From Trema orientale (Eukaryota > Streptophyta > Magnoliopsida > Rosales > Cannabaceae), in contig JXTC01000394.1 of assembly GCA_002914845.1 (NCBI GenBank), positions 68,564 to 132,563 of the forward strand: a stretch of 64,000 nt of DNA. The letters are read 5' to 3'. The position numbers and the translations under genes were made by a program. Below are positions 44,720 through 57,385 of this stretch, one piece after another. The notes beneath the pieces were generated by a model. It was given only the letters and a program-made list of their open reading frames with translations. It was not told where the DNA came from and searched no databases. Position 1 is the first letter of the stretch. Each line of letters opens with the position of its first letter.

Positions 44720-45308
44720 TTAGTGCTTAAGGCTTTGATTAATTAGCAATTTAGCGTGCTCATTTCTATTATACGTCCTTATAAAAAGAAAGCACAATAT
44801 CATCGTTATATAATCATCATAAACTTTACCTAAGTCATGCATTTTATATCAATTTTAGCATTCGAAGTAAAAATCGACTTGCATTTTTAAATATTTGTTG
44901 AGATCGTCGTTTAGATATTAAATGAATATTAAATTTACATGTTCAATAGGATAATGGTGTTGATATCATTCTCTTCCCCACAATCACAATGACATCATGA
45001 GGTAAACACTAAAGAGATTTGGGTTGGCGAGAGTTGACATATGGATGATAATGGTATCCAAGTCACGTCGTTTTTATTTATAGGGATTCCTTGTATATAC
45101 ATCACAACGCCACACGTACAATTCAAGACCCAATGTTTTGCTCCTAGTTAAAAAATTCAACTGATTCATTAAAAAATAAGCATTATTAAAACCAACTGTG
45201 TTGTTTGGGGAATAAAAGGAAGCGCATTAATTAATTACTTTCAAAATGTAATTATAGCGGTAATTTGTCTACATATATATGGAACTTCTCAAAACTTGAT
45301 GCAATTGT

Positions 45309-45492
45309 ACTGGCTTAACGAATGACCTCCACTTATTACAAATTGAAGAAAAATACCTATTATTAATCAATTCCCACCCCACCCCTTAGTGATAATAGGT
45401 TTTCACGCTTAACCCTGGTATGACTCGAACCTATAATCGAGATTTTAGGTAGTGGGTGCTCTTACCACTTGAGCCAATCTACTTCGTCTAAT
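45309..45492 (-). mobile_element. SINE copy related to the one at 32213
   Basis: Aligns over most of its length with 32250-32429 (ATGACCTCCACTTATTACAA, then TAGTGGGTGCTCTTACCACTTGAGCCAA on the plus strand, abbreviated here). Minus-strand A and B boxes are still recognisable. It lacks an A-rich tail and clear target duplications, so it is the older of the two. Confidence 0.75.
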
Positions 45493-45596
45493 AAATAGAA
45501 TAATATATATTAAATCAGCAACGGATTAATAAAATAGTAAATCAGGTACTAAAATTTTCATTAATATGTTGCTGAAAGATATATATATATATATGG

Positions 45597-45959
45597 GGGA
45601 ACTCTAAAATAATACTTTGCAGTTTGAATATTCTGGAATTTAAATATTGAAGTTTGGACTCTGTAAAATAATACTCTAATATTAAGAATTTCAAAAAATT
45701 AATATCCTGCATTGATTTTTCGACAAATTTTAGTAATAAAAAAATAATAATATCCTCCATCAAAAGTAGATTAGTCCTTATTATTCTCCTTAATTTTGAG
45801 GATATTATATTCTTTTACTAGTTAAAATTATTCAAAAAGTTAACTCAGAGTATTAATTATCAGAATTTCTTAATCTTAGGATATTATTTTGAAGCGTCAA
45901 ACTTCAGAGTTCAAATTGTAGAATATCTAAACCTTCAGATATTTTTTTACAATTTACTC

Positions 45960-45960
<1 letters not shown>
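45597..45960. mobile_element. foldback/MITE element with ~95-bp inverted arms
   Basis: The left arm (about 45599-45690: AAAATAATACTTTGCAG, GAATATTCTGGAATTTAAA, GAAGTTTGGACTC) pairs at about 70% with the reverse complement of 45865-45955. It lies between two (TA)n runs, consistent with insertion into a TA tract. Noncoding. Confidence 0.65.
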
Positions 45961-45969
<9 letters not shown>

Positions 45970-45990
<21 letters not shown>

Positions 45991-48900
45991 ACTGACCAGT
46001 CTTGCCTAGAACTAAACATTTATATATATCTATATGTATACATATACATATCCTTCATATAACTTGATATAAGCACATTATGGAGACGAACTAATTTACA
46101 ATGTAGATCATACCTTTTCTAAATTTCCTCGGTCGTATATAATAAATTCTTTCCGTTTCCATATGTTAAATGTGTACTATGCAAAAACGCTAATGGGCAC
46201 CATTCCATCTCCGATGAAGGAAATATTGCTGCTTAGATTTCATCTCTTTGTAATTGTGCTGGGAGTGTTTTTTGTCACTTCATGCGCTATATTGGTAATT
46301 AAGTGCCCGGTCTCTAGCACAATTAGGTTTATCTTCAATGAAGACTGTTTGGGTCGATTATCAACTTCTTTTTGTGTTAAAACGATGGCAATTATTATAT
46401 TATTATTGTTGTTGTTGTTGTTTTTGCTAGAAACAATGAATTAATAAAGTTAAAATTGGGTTTTTACTCATTTAAAAAAAATTACAAAATGGTGCTTACA
46501 ATGCCTAGCACTACACATTAGTAAAAGTAGATCCCAAAATTATCTCCTAATAACAAGAAAGTCAGCGCCGCTCCACTTGGAAACCAGAGAAGGAGTCTTC
46601 CATTCTCTCTCTCTGGCCTCCTCTTCTCACCCTCTTTTTCCTCCTTTTTTATGCTTCTTTTTTCTTTTTCTTTTTCAGTTTTAATAAATTCAGATCTAAA
46701 TCAAGTTTGTAATAACACTTTTTGTGTGGATTTTAATTCGGTCCAGATCTTAAATCTGAGATTTATTCTCAGATCTAGATCTGTTTTGTGACCCGTTTTT
46801 GTTTTCTTTTCTACGGACATGGATCTCAATTGGTGCTAATTTCATATAATCTATCCCGTCAAGAATGCAGCCAAGAGCAAATGTTGAAGGCAATAATAGA
46901 TTGCTGGTAGTCCTTGTTATCTCTTTCTCTTGAAGAATTAGTGTAACTCACATATTTGTTCTTATTTGTGTTTATGATCTATTTTTCGTCTCCTTTCTTT
47001 GAGAAATTTGAAATTGTAATCCTTATGCTTACATTATAATTTGAAACTTTTTGTTTCGATCAATGATATTTCCTTGAAGAGCCCATTTATATCAAAAACA
47101 AAAACAAAAACAAAAACAAAAAATTAGACCCCAAAACTCTAAATTCAATATAGACCTTATATACTTCTTTCAGCGTATGGTTTTTATCATACGGCCTTGG
47201 CATTGCTAATATATATTATGTTAACTATAGCTAGGTCGATGGTTCGCTATTCTGTTTTGTTTTTAAAAAAAAAAAATATGATATTTAACCGTTTGATAGT
47301 GCACCTTCTTGATCCATCCAAAATTATAGGTCTGGAAATGGTAAGATTAGATACGAAAATAAGAAAGTCTAGTACGGTAAACCAAATACAGTATGCCTAT
47401 ATATATGTATATGTATATATGATCATGTTAGCCGTAATTATATATATATATATATATATACGAGATCACAGGCATACTTTTAAAAGGGAACTTTAAGTTT
47501 AAGTACATCAATATGCATATTTTACATCTTTATATGCGTAATTCCTAATACTAAGCAGCAAGCAACTATATATACCTTTATGGAGAAATGTATCTTACTG
47601 GCCAATGAACTAATTAAAGAAGCTTATGTGATTAGCGTATAGTGAATTTATTAAGAAATTCTTTATAAGTAATAATTTAATTTCTATAAATACCAAGAAA
47701 AAAAAAACAAAAAAGACATGCAATGAGACACGTGATAATCGTATTGTTGCATGTGTTTGTGTTGGATGCTATTTATACGGTTGCTTGTAAGTTGGATGAT
47801 AATAAAAATCGTCAAGGGATATGAAGCCAAAGTAACCATGTGACTCGCCTTGATGATAGATTGTAAATAAAGGAAGGTATATATATGGACCGAGAAGTGG
47901 AAAAGAAATAAAACCCCTTTAGGGTCATTATGTCTCATTTATAGTACTCGCTTTCCTCAAGCTTCAAATTCGGTTTCACATGAAAGGGTTCGACAGACAA
48001 CCATAAAGACCAACAGAGAAATAATTAACAGAAAATGTACTAGAGAGATCTAGAAAGATTTCTTGACAGAGCTAGTTGGTAGAGAGATAGTACTAATAAT
48101 GAAATATATATATATATATATATATCGAATAGTTCCTAATCAACAAAATGATTTAATTATTTAATCAAACGTACGTGTCTTGGGGCCTGCCGAACAAGTG
48201 CTAGTGGAGAAGCAACTAATATAGATCGAAAAGATATGTATGAAAGAAAATTAAGAATTTGGGTTGATTTACAATATTTGAATTGATTCAATTGTCACTT
48301 CAAGATCCCCCATGAGAAGGGTCGAGGGGGTTTTGTTGGTTTTCCATAAATAGCCAAAACAAATACAGTGAAGAGTGGAGACTATCCTATCAGCTTGTGT
48401 ACTTTGGAGATATTTCATAAATAGAATGGGTCGACACAAACATAGTTGTACTACATGTAAGGGAAATATCAAAAATTTTGATCAATTAAATGAATGGCCC
48501 AGGAGGCAAGAAACAATATTGTTAATTAAACTAGTGCTTTTATCTTATTCCAAATCTTCTGTGTACATATATAATTTATATTCACTGATTCAAAAGCACT
48601 ATTGATTTTTAGCCAAAAAAAAAAAAAAAAAGAAGCACTATTAACACTTCCTTCTTGATCTTTTTCTTTTAGCTAAAGAAAATTTTGTAAAAGGAATAAA
48701 CAAGAAATTGATTCTAATCTATACGGGCTATATTATCTTTAACTATATAAGCACCATTAACACTTCCTCTTTAATTTCTCCTCCTTTTTCCTTAAAAGAA
48801 AATTTTGTAAAATTTAATTCATAGGGCGTAATGCATATTGGTAAAAAAGTAATAGTTTACTCTTACCCCCACCCTTATAATATTTATATAATATATGTAT

Positions 48901-49862
48901 ATAGGTATTGTAAGTAAGAAAATAAGACTAATAATTAATTTGTCGTTTAATTTTATTTTTTTTTTTCTCTTTTTCGATATCGAACAAAGAATAGGGGACC
49001 TAGCCATTAAAGGCCTTTCAATGAATCCGTAAAAGTTAGCAGGCTTTAGGTACTTTGAATTGTTTGGCCAAAGACCATATGCATTCAATTCTCCTTAAGA
49101 GACTCAACAAAGCAATATTGAGACCTGAGACCGCAACTTGCAACTTCCCCAAAAACAACTCCTCACAACCACTTATCTACGTACTAACCCCCAAGGCCCA
49201 AATCGGTGGCCGATCAAACGACGGAAAATGAAAAGAGATTAAAAATAATTAAGATTTAAGCCCCAGGGAAAATTAAACTAAAATAAGTATAACCCACCAA
49301 TTAGTTATGAATTATACTTATATAGTAATGATAAAACATTTGATTATCTCCATTATTTTATGTATTTATTTCTAATTTAATAAATCGACATGTCTCATTA
49401 TTACAAGACCAGTTTAATTATATATTTTGTGCATGGGTTAATTCAAACATGATGATATTCATTACCATATATAATTATCTGTCATAACTTTAAAAAAATA
49501 TAATTTAATTCTTGTGTGGACAAATTATTAGGAAGGCCTAGCTAAGCTAGGTTGCAGTCCGCACAATAGGGAGAATTAAAGAATAGAAGAGGAACTTATT
49601 AAAAACTGATCGTGCTATTTATATTATACGATAAACAAAGACCTTAATTACATTATTTTTTTAACAAATTACTGAAAAGTTAAAATCATAACACAGATAG
49701 ACAGAACACCACCCCCAAAAATAAAAAAAGAAGAAAAAAAAAAAGATAAAACACTTAGAGAATTAAGCAACTGATCTTATAATAATTAACATTTGTTACT
49801 ATATGAACACAATATAGTTTTAGGACTAGTAGTAGTACTAGTACTAGTTTGGTAATACTATC
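45970..49862. other. intergenic, nothing confidently recognised
   Basis: AT-rich DNA with many (TA)n tracts. 46560-47125 is less AT-rich and ends in an (AAAAC)n tract at 47094-47124, like a retroposed transcript, but I cannot name a source. The frames at 46163-46444 and 47197-47496 are hydrophobic or low-complexity and probably chance. Confidence 0.5.
48631..48812. repeat. diverged local duplication
   Basis: AGCACTATTAACACTTCC through AAAGAAAATTTTGTAAAA (48634-48693) recurs at 48750-48812 with small changes, about 115 bp apart. Noncoding. Confidence 0.7.
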
Positions 49863-50722
49863 TTAACACATTACATCCTTGAGAAGCTTGTACCTGCGAG
49901 TGGTGGGTCGTGGGGACGGAGCACCACTGGGGTTCTTTCCCTTCTCGGCACTCTCTTCACGGTCGTGCTGCTTGATCTTCTCACCGCTGTACTCCGACCG
50001 GCTCGAGACTCCCGATTCGCTTGCCGCCATCGACTTCTTCGAAGAGCCGCCATATGATCTTGCGCTTTTTCCTTCACTTTGGCACCAATCACACACCTCA
50101 GTCGGCTCAGCGTATTCGCTATAATAGTTACTGCAGTACCTATAAAAGAATAAAAAGATAATTTATTAAGAGCAATATTTGGTGTTAGCTGAACATCCCA
50201 TGACTAGATAAAATTCTCTCATCTGGGTTATGCTCATAATATGATTTAATTATATGGGTCAGATTGAAAACTATAAAATAGCATGTATTCGTGTATGGAT
50301 GTTGATGTTTGAAGTTTTGGTTGGGTGGGCGTGTTTGGGAGATTGATTTTGATCCTCAATATTGATCAGTTAACAGTACCTATCAAATTAAGATGATGAT
50401 GTGTATTCAACTGTGTACATATATATAGATATGCATACATACATAGACGTATATAAATATACATGATGATGTGTATTGTGATCTTGGAGAACTTTTGTGT
50501 TCATAAAACATGGTGGCCTATATGTATATATATTTATATTTATATTTGTGTGTGTCCACACATATGATGAGGATGAAGATGATGAAGATGATGAAGATGA
50601 TGACGATGAGAATGAAATCCATACGAGTGTTGGAAGCGGTGGCGGCATTTGTTGCAACGGAAAAGCTTGTCAGGGAAACCCACGTCACCGCACATGCAGC
50701 ATACAGTCTGAAGATCCACCAT
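49863..50722 (-). CDS. small PHD-type zinc-finger protein, two exons
   Basis: Exon 1 is 50625-50722 (ATG at 50722) and exon 2 is 49863-50139, joined over a 485-bp GT-AG intron that splits a Ser codon (TC|G). The spliced frame is 375 nt, 124 residues plus TAA. The joined protein has a complete C4HC3 finger in its first ~60 residues: CCMCGDVGF, FRCNKCRHRFQHS, then YCSNYY and EVCDWC after the splice. The rest is Ser/Lys/Glu-rich and ends TTRRYKLLKDVMC, typical of a small plant PHD/RING-like family of unknown specific role. PHD fingers commonly read histone H3 tails, so a nuclear role is likely. The intron contains a GATGAA-rich microsatellite that opens false frames on both strands. A CT-rich leader lies upstream. 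Splicing is inferred from sequence only, but both the frame and the finger are restored by it. Confidence 0.93.
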
Positions 50723-50864
50723 TGCTAGCTGATGATCAACCCAATCTTCTTCAAGCTCTTATGATCAACAGATTATATGATCTATATTTATATATATGTA
50801 TGTATATGTATAATAAAGATGAAATTTTACAGAAACCCAAAAACAAGCACAGAGAAATCAAGGA

Positions 50865-50869
<5 letters not shown>

Positions 50870-50900
<31 letters not shown>
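50870..50900 (-). promoter_or_regulatory. CT-rich leader tract of the PHD gene
   Basis: A GA run on the plus strand is CT on the sense strand, about 150 bp above the PHD start codon. It matches the CT-rich 5' leader seen above the SPL gene. The transcription start is unknown. Confidence 0.45.
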
Positions 50901-50902
<2 letters not shown>

Positions 50903-50904
50903 GT

Positions 50905-53535
50905 AGAATATTATAGCTTAGCTAGGAGAGAAAAGGAAGAGAAACAGACTTAAATATAAAGAGAGGAGTAATGGTTTTGAGTCGGTGTACAAATTCCATA
51001 TTTATATTATTTTATTTAAACTTAATATTTTTATTATTTTTATATTGTTGCTATAATATATTTTTATATCGGATATATACACAGGTAGACCACAGGTTGC
51101 TTGCAGTCGTTTTCAGTTAGGGCAGAGAGAGAGAAATGGAAAGATATGAACCTTAAAAGATGAGGGACCCTAAATGACAATTGTGTCCTTACTTTCATTT
51201 CATTTATTACCTTTTCTTTTTGCCTTTCCTTGTCCTTTCTTGGTTTTGGCCTTTAGCCTTATATAATTGGCAAACTAACACTTTGCCACTACGCTCCTCT
51301 TGTAATGGTGTGATCCACGCTCCGAATTCTGTAGAAAGAATAATTGGACACTTGATTGTTAATAGATAATTCAATACACCCTACTCAATTTGTAAATATA
51401 TATATGTTAAATAGCTTATCATTTTAATTAATTAAACAAAGTTGTTACAAAATTAATAATCCTTTTATTACATACATTAGGTGTCTTATTTTATTTTTAA
51501 TTAAGATGAAACAATTTTACATATCTATGCAAGAACTCGTCATACATTATAGACTAAGTTAATAAAGTTAATTTGATAAAATGAAAAAAATAAGAGTCAA
51601 AGCAAGAAAAAGAAACAATGCTAAAGTAGCTCAAAGAAAACACTAGTAAGTACGAATACAACTCATCAAATCCTTAATAACAAAAGGATTAGAAAAATAA
51701 TGAGACGTAGTTCACCAACATAGCAAAGAGGGACGGATTAATGAGTTCGAAGAGCATATGCTACTATGTTCAATGGAAAATTAAGGTCGTAACTTTTAAT
51801 AATTTTAAGTTAAACTAGTAATAAACTGTAATTTTCTAAAATTTCACAAAATTAAGTACTTGAAATTTTTATTTTTAAACCACAAATTATTATAATTTCT
51901 TCAATCAAGAAATCTCTCATTAGTTTTTAGTTAATCAAGAAAATGTCCATTAGAATTTAAAAAGATTTCTAATTAATTCATTTAGAAATTTTTTAACAAA
52001 TCATAAATTTTGATAAAAGAGTTCAATTAAAGTCCTTAATCCAATGTTCAAAATAGATTACATAAATTCATTCATAGTTTCAAATAATCAATTTCGTAAC
52101 AAAACCATCCTCGTACATCTACTTATTAAATAAACTAAACTTGGCTAAATATTCAAACGTGAAAAGGAAATTAAACAGGATATGGTCACCCACTAGGGAA
52201 TAGGAATAGGACTGTAGGCATAAGCTAAATAGCTTGTCTAGCCATCAATACAAATAGCACAAATAGATAAATACCTGAAAGTGAGAGAAGTAGGGGGTGA
52301 GCACGTGAATACTCAATAGAGATTCAATTATAGGTTTTTAACAAGTATAAAAATATTTACTTTCAAGTTTCTGCACGGTCAATAAAATATTCAACAGTAT
52401 TCAAGAAATTTAATTAAATTCATTTTCCAAAGGTTCAAATATTCTAAACCATTGTAAAACAGTATCTCAGACCAGTATATATTATTCAAGTCTTCACAAG
52501 TACATTGAATACCACCTAATTCTGTAATATCTAATGTTTATGACATACATGAGTTTCAATCATCTATGTAATGACCGTGAGTTTTATTCCAGCCATTTGA
52601 TTAATGACCGTGAGTTTTCTTTCTTTTTCTTTTCCTTTTCCTTTTTCTTTTTCATTTATTTTCCAGCGTTTTGTTGAAACACTTTGATTCCAGTATTCTT
52701 TTGGAATATCGTGATTCCGTCGGCCGCGTAAGATAAATATACAATGCTATATAAATGACATAAATTAGAATATCTGACATTTTCCACAAATTCTCAAACA
52801 TATTATGCAATGTTTTTAATTCAATCCAAGTTTAGTTCATAAAACTAATTTCTCAATTCATTTACATTTTCCATAAATGTTGGCAGTATAACAGCCATTT
52901 TTAGAAAATCACATAAAATCTAATTCCTACAGAAAATAGTTCCAAAACAAGATATATGGTATGCTAATCAATGTGATGTGCCTTCTAGGCAGTTTAAATA
53001 TCAATTTAGTTCAAAATTAGATATAATTACATTTTTACGAAATATTTCTCAAAATTCTATATTTAATCAAAATATAAAAATTCACTATTAAACAAAATTT
53101 TAAAATTAAGTAATCGAATCCTTACCTCAAACGAATGACTAGAACACGCTACGACACTATAGAGTGTGTTTGGTATTATTTGGCGATTATTCGAAAGGTT
53201 GGGGGTCGTTTTCAAACCCTCAATTGCTCGCTTTAGAAAGTTGGTTTTCCAACGGAGCATCAAATCAAAAAATGAACTTTACTACTGAATTCCTAGCATT
53301 CAAATTAGCTAGGTTAGACATATAACTTGATCAATTCGGATTCAGTCTAAAACCTCACCCTGTGGTACGTAAAACGAGGCAAAATCTAAGCCGTCGGATT
53401 TCGTTTTCTATACCAGTCAATAAACATAGTCAATATATATCTCATTTTTTATATTTATATGAATACATCCTAAATATGAAGTTTATTTGACAATCTAACA
53501 GTTGGATTAAAAAGTCAATGCACGAAACTAAAAAG
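50905..53535. other. intergenic, nothing recognised
   Basis: AT-rich DNA. 52180-53100 reads like decayed repeat sequence (poly-pyrimidine block near 52620-52660) but without ends I can define. No coding region supported. Confidence 0.5.
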
Positions 53536-53679
53536 CTCAAAACTGTCTAAAATGGCAAAATTTAATCCGGGTAATATTGAGTTCTCAAAACTGTCTATAA
53601 TGGCAAATTTCAATCCGGATAATATTGAGTTCTCAAAACTGTCTAAAATGGCAAAATTCAATGTGGGTAATACTGAGTC
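53536..53679 (+). repeat. 48-bp tandem repeat, three units, in frame
   Basis: CTCAAAACTGTCTAAAATGG recurs at 53536, 53584 and 53632. The period of exactly 48 bp keeps a frame open (a 16-residue unit, SKLSKMAKFNPGNIEF). The frame runs on to 53812 through a GC-richer region. I do not recognise the product; it may be part of a decayed repeat. Confidence 0.9.
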
Positions 53680-54059
53680 AAGATATATATACCATGATGA
53701 TCCTCATGTCGAGATGAATCTGAGAAGCCGAAGTTTGCGGCTTGAAGTCACCAATAATGGCACTGGTGATGAAAAATACCTGCGGCGAATCAGAGCTTCT
53801 CGCCGGCAGTAAACTGCTCTGGCGGTCTTCGGATCACGGCTGGAGCTTCGTGGCGAGCTAATCTGGGCCGCTGGCATTAGTCACAGTGGCCAAAGAAGCT
53901 CGAGCGATGGATGGGGGCAGCTGCATTGCTTCAGCCGAGAGAGAAAGGAAGAGATTGGGTGAGGGAGAGAGAGAAAAGAGAAAAAAAAATTAAAAAGAGA
54001 TAGTAGTTTAAAAAAAAATTGTGGGTCCCACCACTAAAAAATTATTATATTAAAAAAAA
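53680..54059. other. GC-richer block, no gene recognised
   Basis: 53700-53950 is less AT-rich than its surroundings and reads like the leader or exon edge of a gene or retroelement. A purine tract (53930-53990) follows. No domain is found on either strand. Confidence 0.35.
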
Positions 54060-54270
54060 TGGGTGGGGTTTTACAGGAATGAGTTTTTTATATCTTGAAA
54101 TGAGAATGAAGTCTCGGAGGTATTTTTGAATAGTACATTTTAATGTCTTCCATTCTAATTACAACTTATTCTACTTTATTTCACTTTAAATGTCTCTCAT
54201 TTTAAGTATAACTCATTGCATAATTTCTATTTAAATACACTCATTCAAATAATGAACCAAACGGGGCTAA
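54060..54270. mobile_element. truncated MITE, same family as 31805-32161
   Basis: Parallels the right half of the 31805 element: GTTTTTTATATCTTGAAATGAGAAT, a GTATTTTTGAATAG block, then CATTCTAATTACAACTTATTC (shortened here), ending AATGAACCAAACGGGGC. The left half is missing or replaced. Confidence 0.65.
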
Positions 54271-54586
54271 AGTGAATATAAAAAAATTATTTTGTCCTTC
54301 AGCACGAAGAAACCTTAAGATTACGATTATGAGAAGGCAAAATACGCAGGTGGAATCGTTTTCTAAACAGACAAAATACCACATTCCTTCTAAGTAAATC
54401 ATGAAATAGTGTGCCTATTTTACATGCCTCTTTTTTTTTCTAAGGAATTATCTTTTAGTGGTAACGAACATAATAATAGAGGCAACCTAGGTTTTTCTTT
54501 TTTTTTTTTTTATGAATGAGCTATCGGCTAACTTATTCTTATATATAGTACTTGAATGTAGTACTTTATAAAGGAATGGTAACTTA

Positions 54587-55147
54587 TAGGACTGCACAAA
54601 AATACAAAACCCGACCCAACCCGAGATACCCGCACGACCTGACCTGACCTGAGATTTCGGGTTTAAACGAGTGTACCCGAAAATTCAGCTAAAACTCGAC
54701 TGAACTGAAGGGTTTTCGGTTCGGGTTCGGATATGGGTACATATTTTGGGGGGTTCTGTACCCAAACTCGCCATTATTATTAAAAAAACTTTAAAATTGG
54801 TTATTTAATAATTTATTTCTCTTTGTCTTTTTTTTTTCCTTGTATATTTCAATGTTTATGAGATTGTATGTATTGTGCAAAAAGCTAATTATGCATAAAA
54901 TAGAGAAAAAAATCAAAATTATTTATTATGTGGTAAAAAGAAAATGGAAAAAAAAAATTTATACTTCTATAAAACTCGACCTGACCCGCCCAAATAGCTA
55001 ACTTACTCGACCTATCTGAAAACCGAATACCTAATTCCTGTCAATTCGGTTTCGGTTACTTACTTTTATATATCTGAATCTGAAAATTTGAATACTCGAA
55101 ACTCGACCCGATGTGCACCCCTGATAACTTCCCGATGTGCACCCCTG
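54587..55147. mobile_element. hAT-type MITE
   Basis: Ends TAGGACTGCACA and TGTGCACCCCTG are near-inverted repeats, bordered by GTAACTTA (54579-54586) and ATAACTTA (55148-55155), an 8-bp target duplication with one mismatch. Subterminal regions are rich in CCCGACC/GGTTCGGG-like motifs. The last ~25 bp (CCCGATGTGCACCCCTGATA) is present twice in tandem. Noncoding, about 560 bp. Confidence 0.8.
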
Positions 55148-55155
55148 ATAACTTA

Positions 55156-57167
55156 AATAAAATAAGCATCCATCTTTTTCTGTGTATCATTTCATATAAA
55201 CAACTCAATCATTTAAATAATATGAGAGTGTTTTTACTCGCTTTTGGAGAGAGTGGGAAGTACAAATCCCAAGTGCTGTAAAGTAGTAAAACAAAAGGTG
55301 AATAGCAGTCGAGGAAAAAGAGAAATAAAGAGGTCAACTTCGTACCCGTCCTTGTCGTTATCAGGACGGGACATAATTGTCATTAAAATTTTTCTGTTGG
55401 ACAAATTGGGTAATGTAAGGAACCCAAAGTACAGTACTGCTTTATCACAACCCTCAAACAATCCCACAGTAGAAGGCAACTATATCTTAAGAAATTTGCT
55501 ACCATGTTATGCATATGTGTATGTTCGCAACCATTCGATTAATCTGAACCGTTGAATGGTACGGAAACTAAAATGGACGTCAGAGATCAGGATGTCCAAA
55601 ATATAAATGGCTAGTATAAATTTGATCAAATTAATTGCAATGAGAATCGAACGGTCAATGTCAAGGTGTCAACGAGTACGAAAGTTATGATATGATATAA
55701 TACATGGTACTGTATACGATTTAGCTGATAAGCATCATGTGGGCCCACAATCCCCTTCTGGTCTAGCTTTATTTGTTTAAGAATTCACATTGGAAAAAGC
55801 AAAGAGGGCCAGTTTGGGCATCCAAATGACTCGTATTTATTTTTCCATATGACAGTCTTTATTTTTAATCGTTAAATTTTACCGGATTAAATATGTTATA
55901 TTTGATGTAATTCAATTCGAATTTATTTTTATGTGTAACTCTAATATATATATATAATCAATTATGAAAAGAAAAGACAAGTATTATCTAATAACCCGTT
56001 TTTTTTTTCAATTTATTAAAGAAAGCTTCCGTAACACATTCCGGAGCACAGTGGGAGTTGTTTTGATTGGTTTTAATTAGTTGAACCGGTGGTCTAAAAG
56101 CTTGATGGATATGTTAAATGTTGAAGAGTAAGCAATTAGTGCAAGCGAAGAAATTAAATCAATAGAGACAATTTCCTAACATATGCTACTTCGCTTTTAA
56201 GTTCTACCACACAAACTCTGTCTATGTGCACATAGATACTGCTTTCTACCTTACATAAAGGATATGATTTTTCGTTTAAATTAAAAGATGCTTAGACATA
56301 TCAAAGATCTATAGATTTTTTTTATTTATTTATTTTTTCCAGAAGTCGGAAATATATTTGCAAATAAAATTAAGCATAATCTAACAGGTACCAAATTTAT
56401 AACCCTTGTAATGAAATGTCATATGATACTTTTCAAATTTGTAGTTGGAGTTTTCTATAATTGACGTTATTATAAGAATATCTCCTAAATTCAAGAGTTA
56501 TTATTATTATTATTTTATGTTAATTGATCACACAACATGAAGAGTAAATCTTATTTGTCATGAAATTCTTAAACAAGGCTCGGAAAACCCTATAGTTAAA
56601 CGGATTTAACAGAAAAGTTTATATATATCGAGGGGAAAAAAAATGTAGCTAGACATATAGACGATGAAAAAAAAGATCAATGGATTTTTTTTTTTTTTAA
56701 GAGAGCCTATATAGGATTGCAAAAATAACGTAAATAATCCTACAAATTATAAATTAGCTAGCAGTTACTATCAAGTTCCACAAAATAATAAATGAAAGAA
56801 AAGAAATCGAAGGCTGTGCGTGCAGTGCTAATACAGTAGTACTTAGTGACCGGTGACAGGAGAACATGCATGCTATATATTAGTCAAGGACGTACGTCTA
56901 GCTTGGCTAATTTGGTTGAAATATGAGGTGTATATTGAATAGTCAATATTTCTAGTTCTTCATTCTTTATTATCAAATCCTTGCTACGTACCTGGCTAAT
57001 CATCGAAGAAAATGCAATAAATAATTTACTTATTCATTTTTCTTATGTAGGCCATAAAAGTCAGGGAGTCCCAGAATAAAAATTATAAGAATATTACTTT
57101 TATTTGGGTCATATATATACACACAGTGATATGGGTTTTTTTTATTAGATGAGCTAGATTATACAAG
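55156..57167. other. intergenic, nothing recognised
   Basis: AT-rich DNA. Overlapping frames on both strands at 55234-55555 have no recognisable motif and probably reflect chance. Poly-T/A runs occur near 56000, 56320 and 56690. Confidence 0.5.
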
Positions 57168-57182
57168 TAGGTAGTCTCATTA

Positions 57183-57370
57183 CCTCAAAAGGAGGTCGAA
57201 GTGGCAAAGAGATCTACCTTAAGACATTCTCTCACTTAAGGAGAGTGAGGTTTAGGGTTCAAGCCCTTACATCACTCTTGGGAGTCCAATCGAATGAGGA
57301 TGGCTCTGAGAGGTGATCTACCACCATAATCTCATCCTCTCTGTTCCTTCGGTAAAAAAAAAAAAAAAAA
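57183..57370 (+). mobile_element. SINE, plus strand
   Basis: A 188-bp unit with an A box-like GGTCGAAGTGG (about 57194) and a B box GGTTCAAGCCC (about 57257), ending TTCGGT plus a 17-base A tail. It is flanked by TAGGTAGTCTCATTA (57168-57182) and TAGATAGCCTCATTA (57371-57385), a 15-bp target duplication with two mismatches. A different SINE family from the one at 32213. Confidence 0.85.
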
Positions 57371-57385
57371 TAGATAGCCTCATTA

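Noticed and set aside
46163..46444. 93-codon hydrophobic frame ending in poly-Leu
   Set aside because: Leu run comes from a TTG/TTA repeat; no family and no promoter or splice context.
50388..50657. 89-codon poly-Ser frame
   Set aside because: Microsatellite translation on the minus strand inside the PHD intron.
50497..50916. 139-codon plus-strand frame with an Asp/Glu run
   Set aside because: Runs across the PHD intron and antisense of its exon 1; the acidic run is a GATGAA microsatellite.
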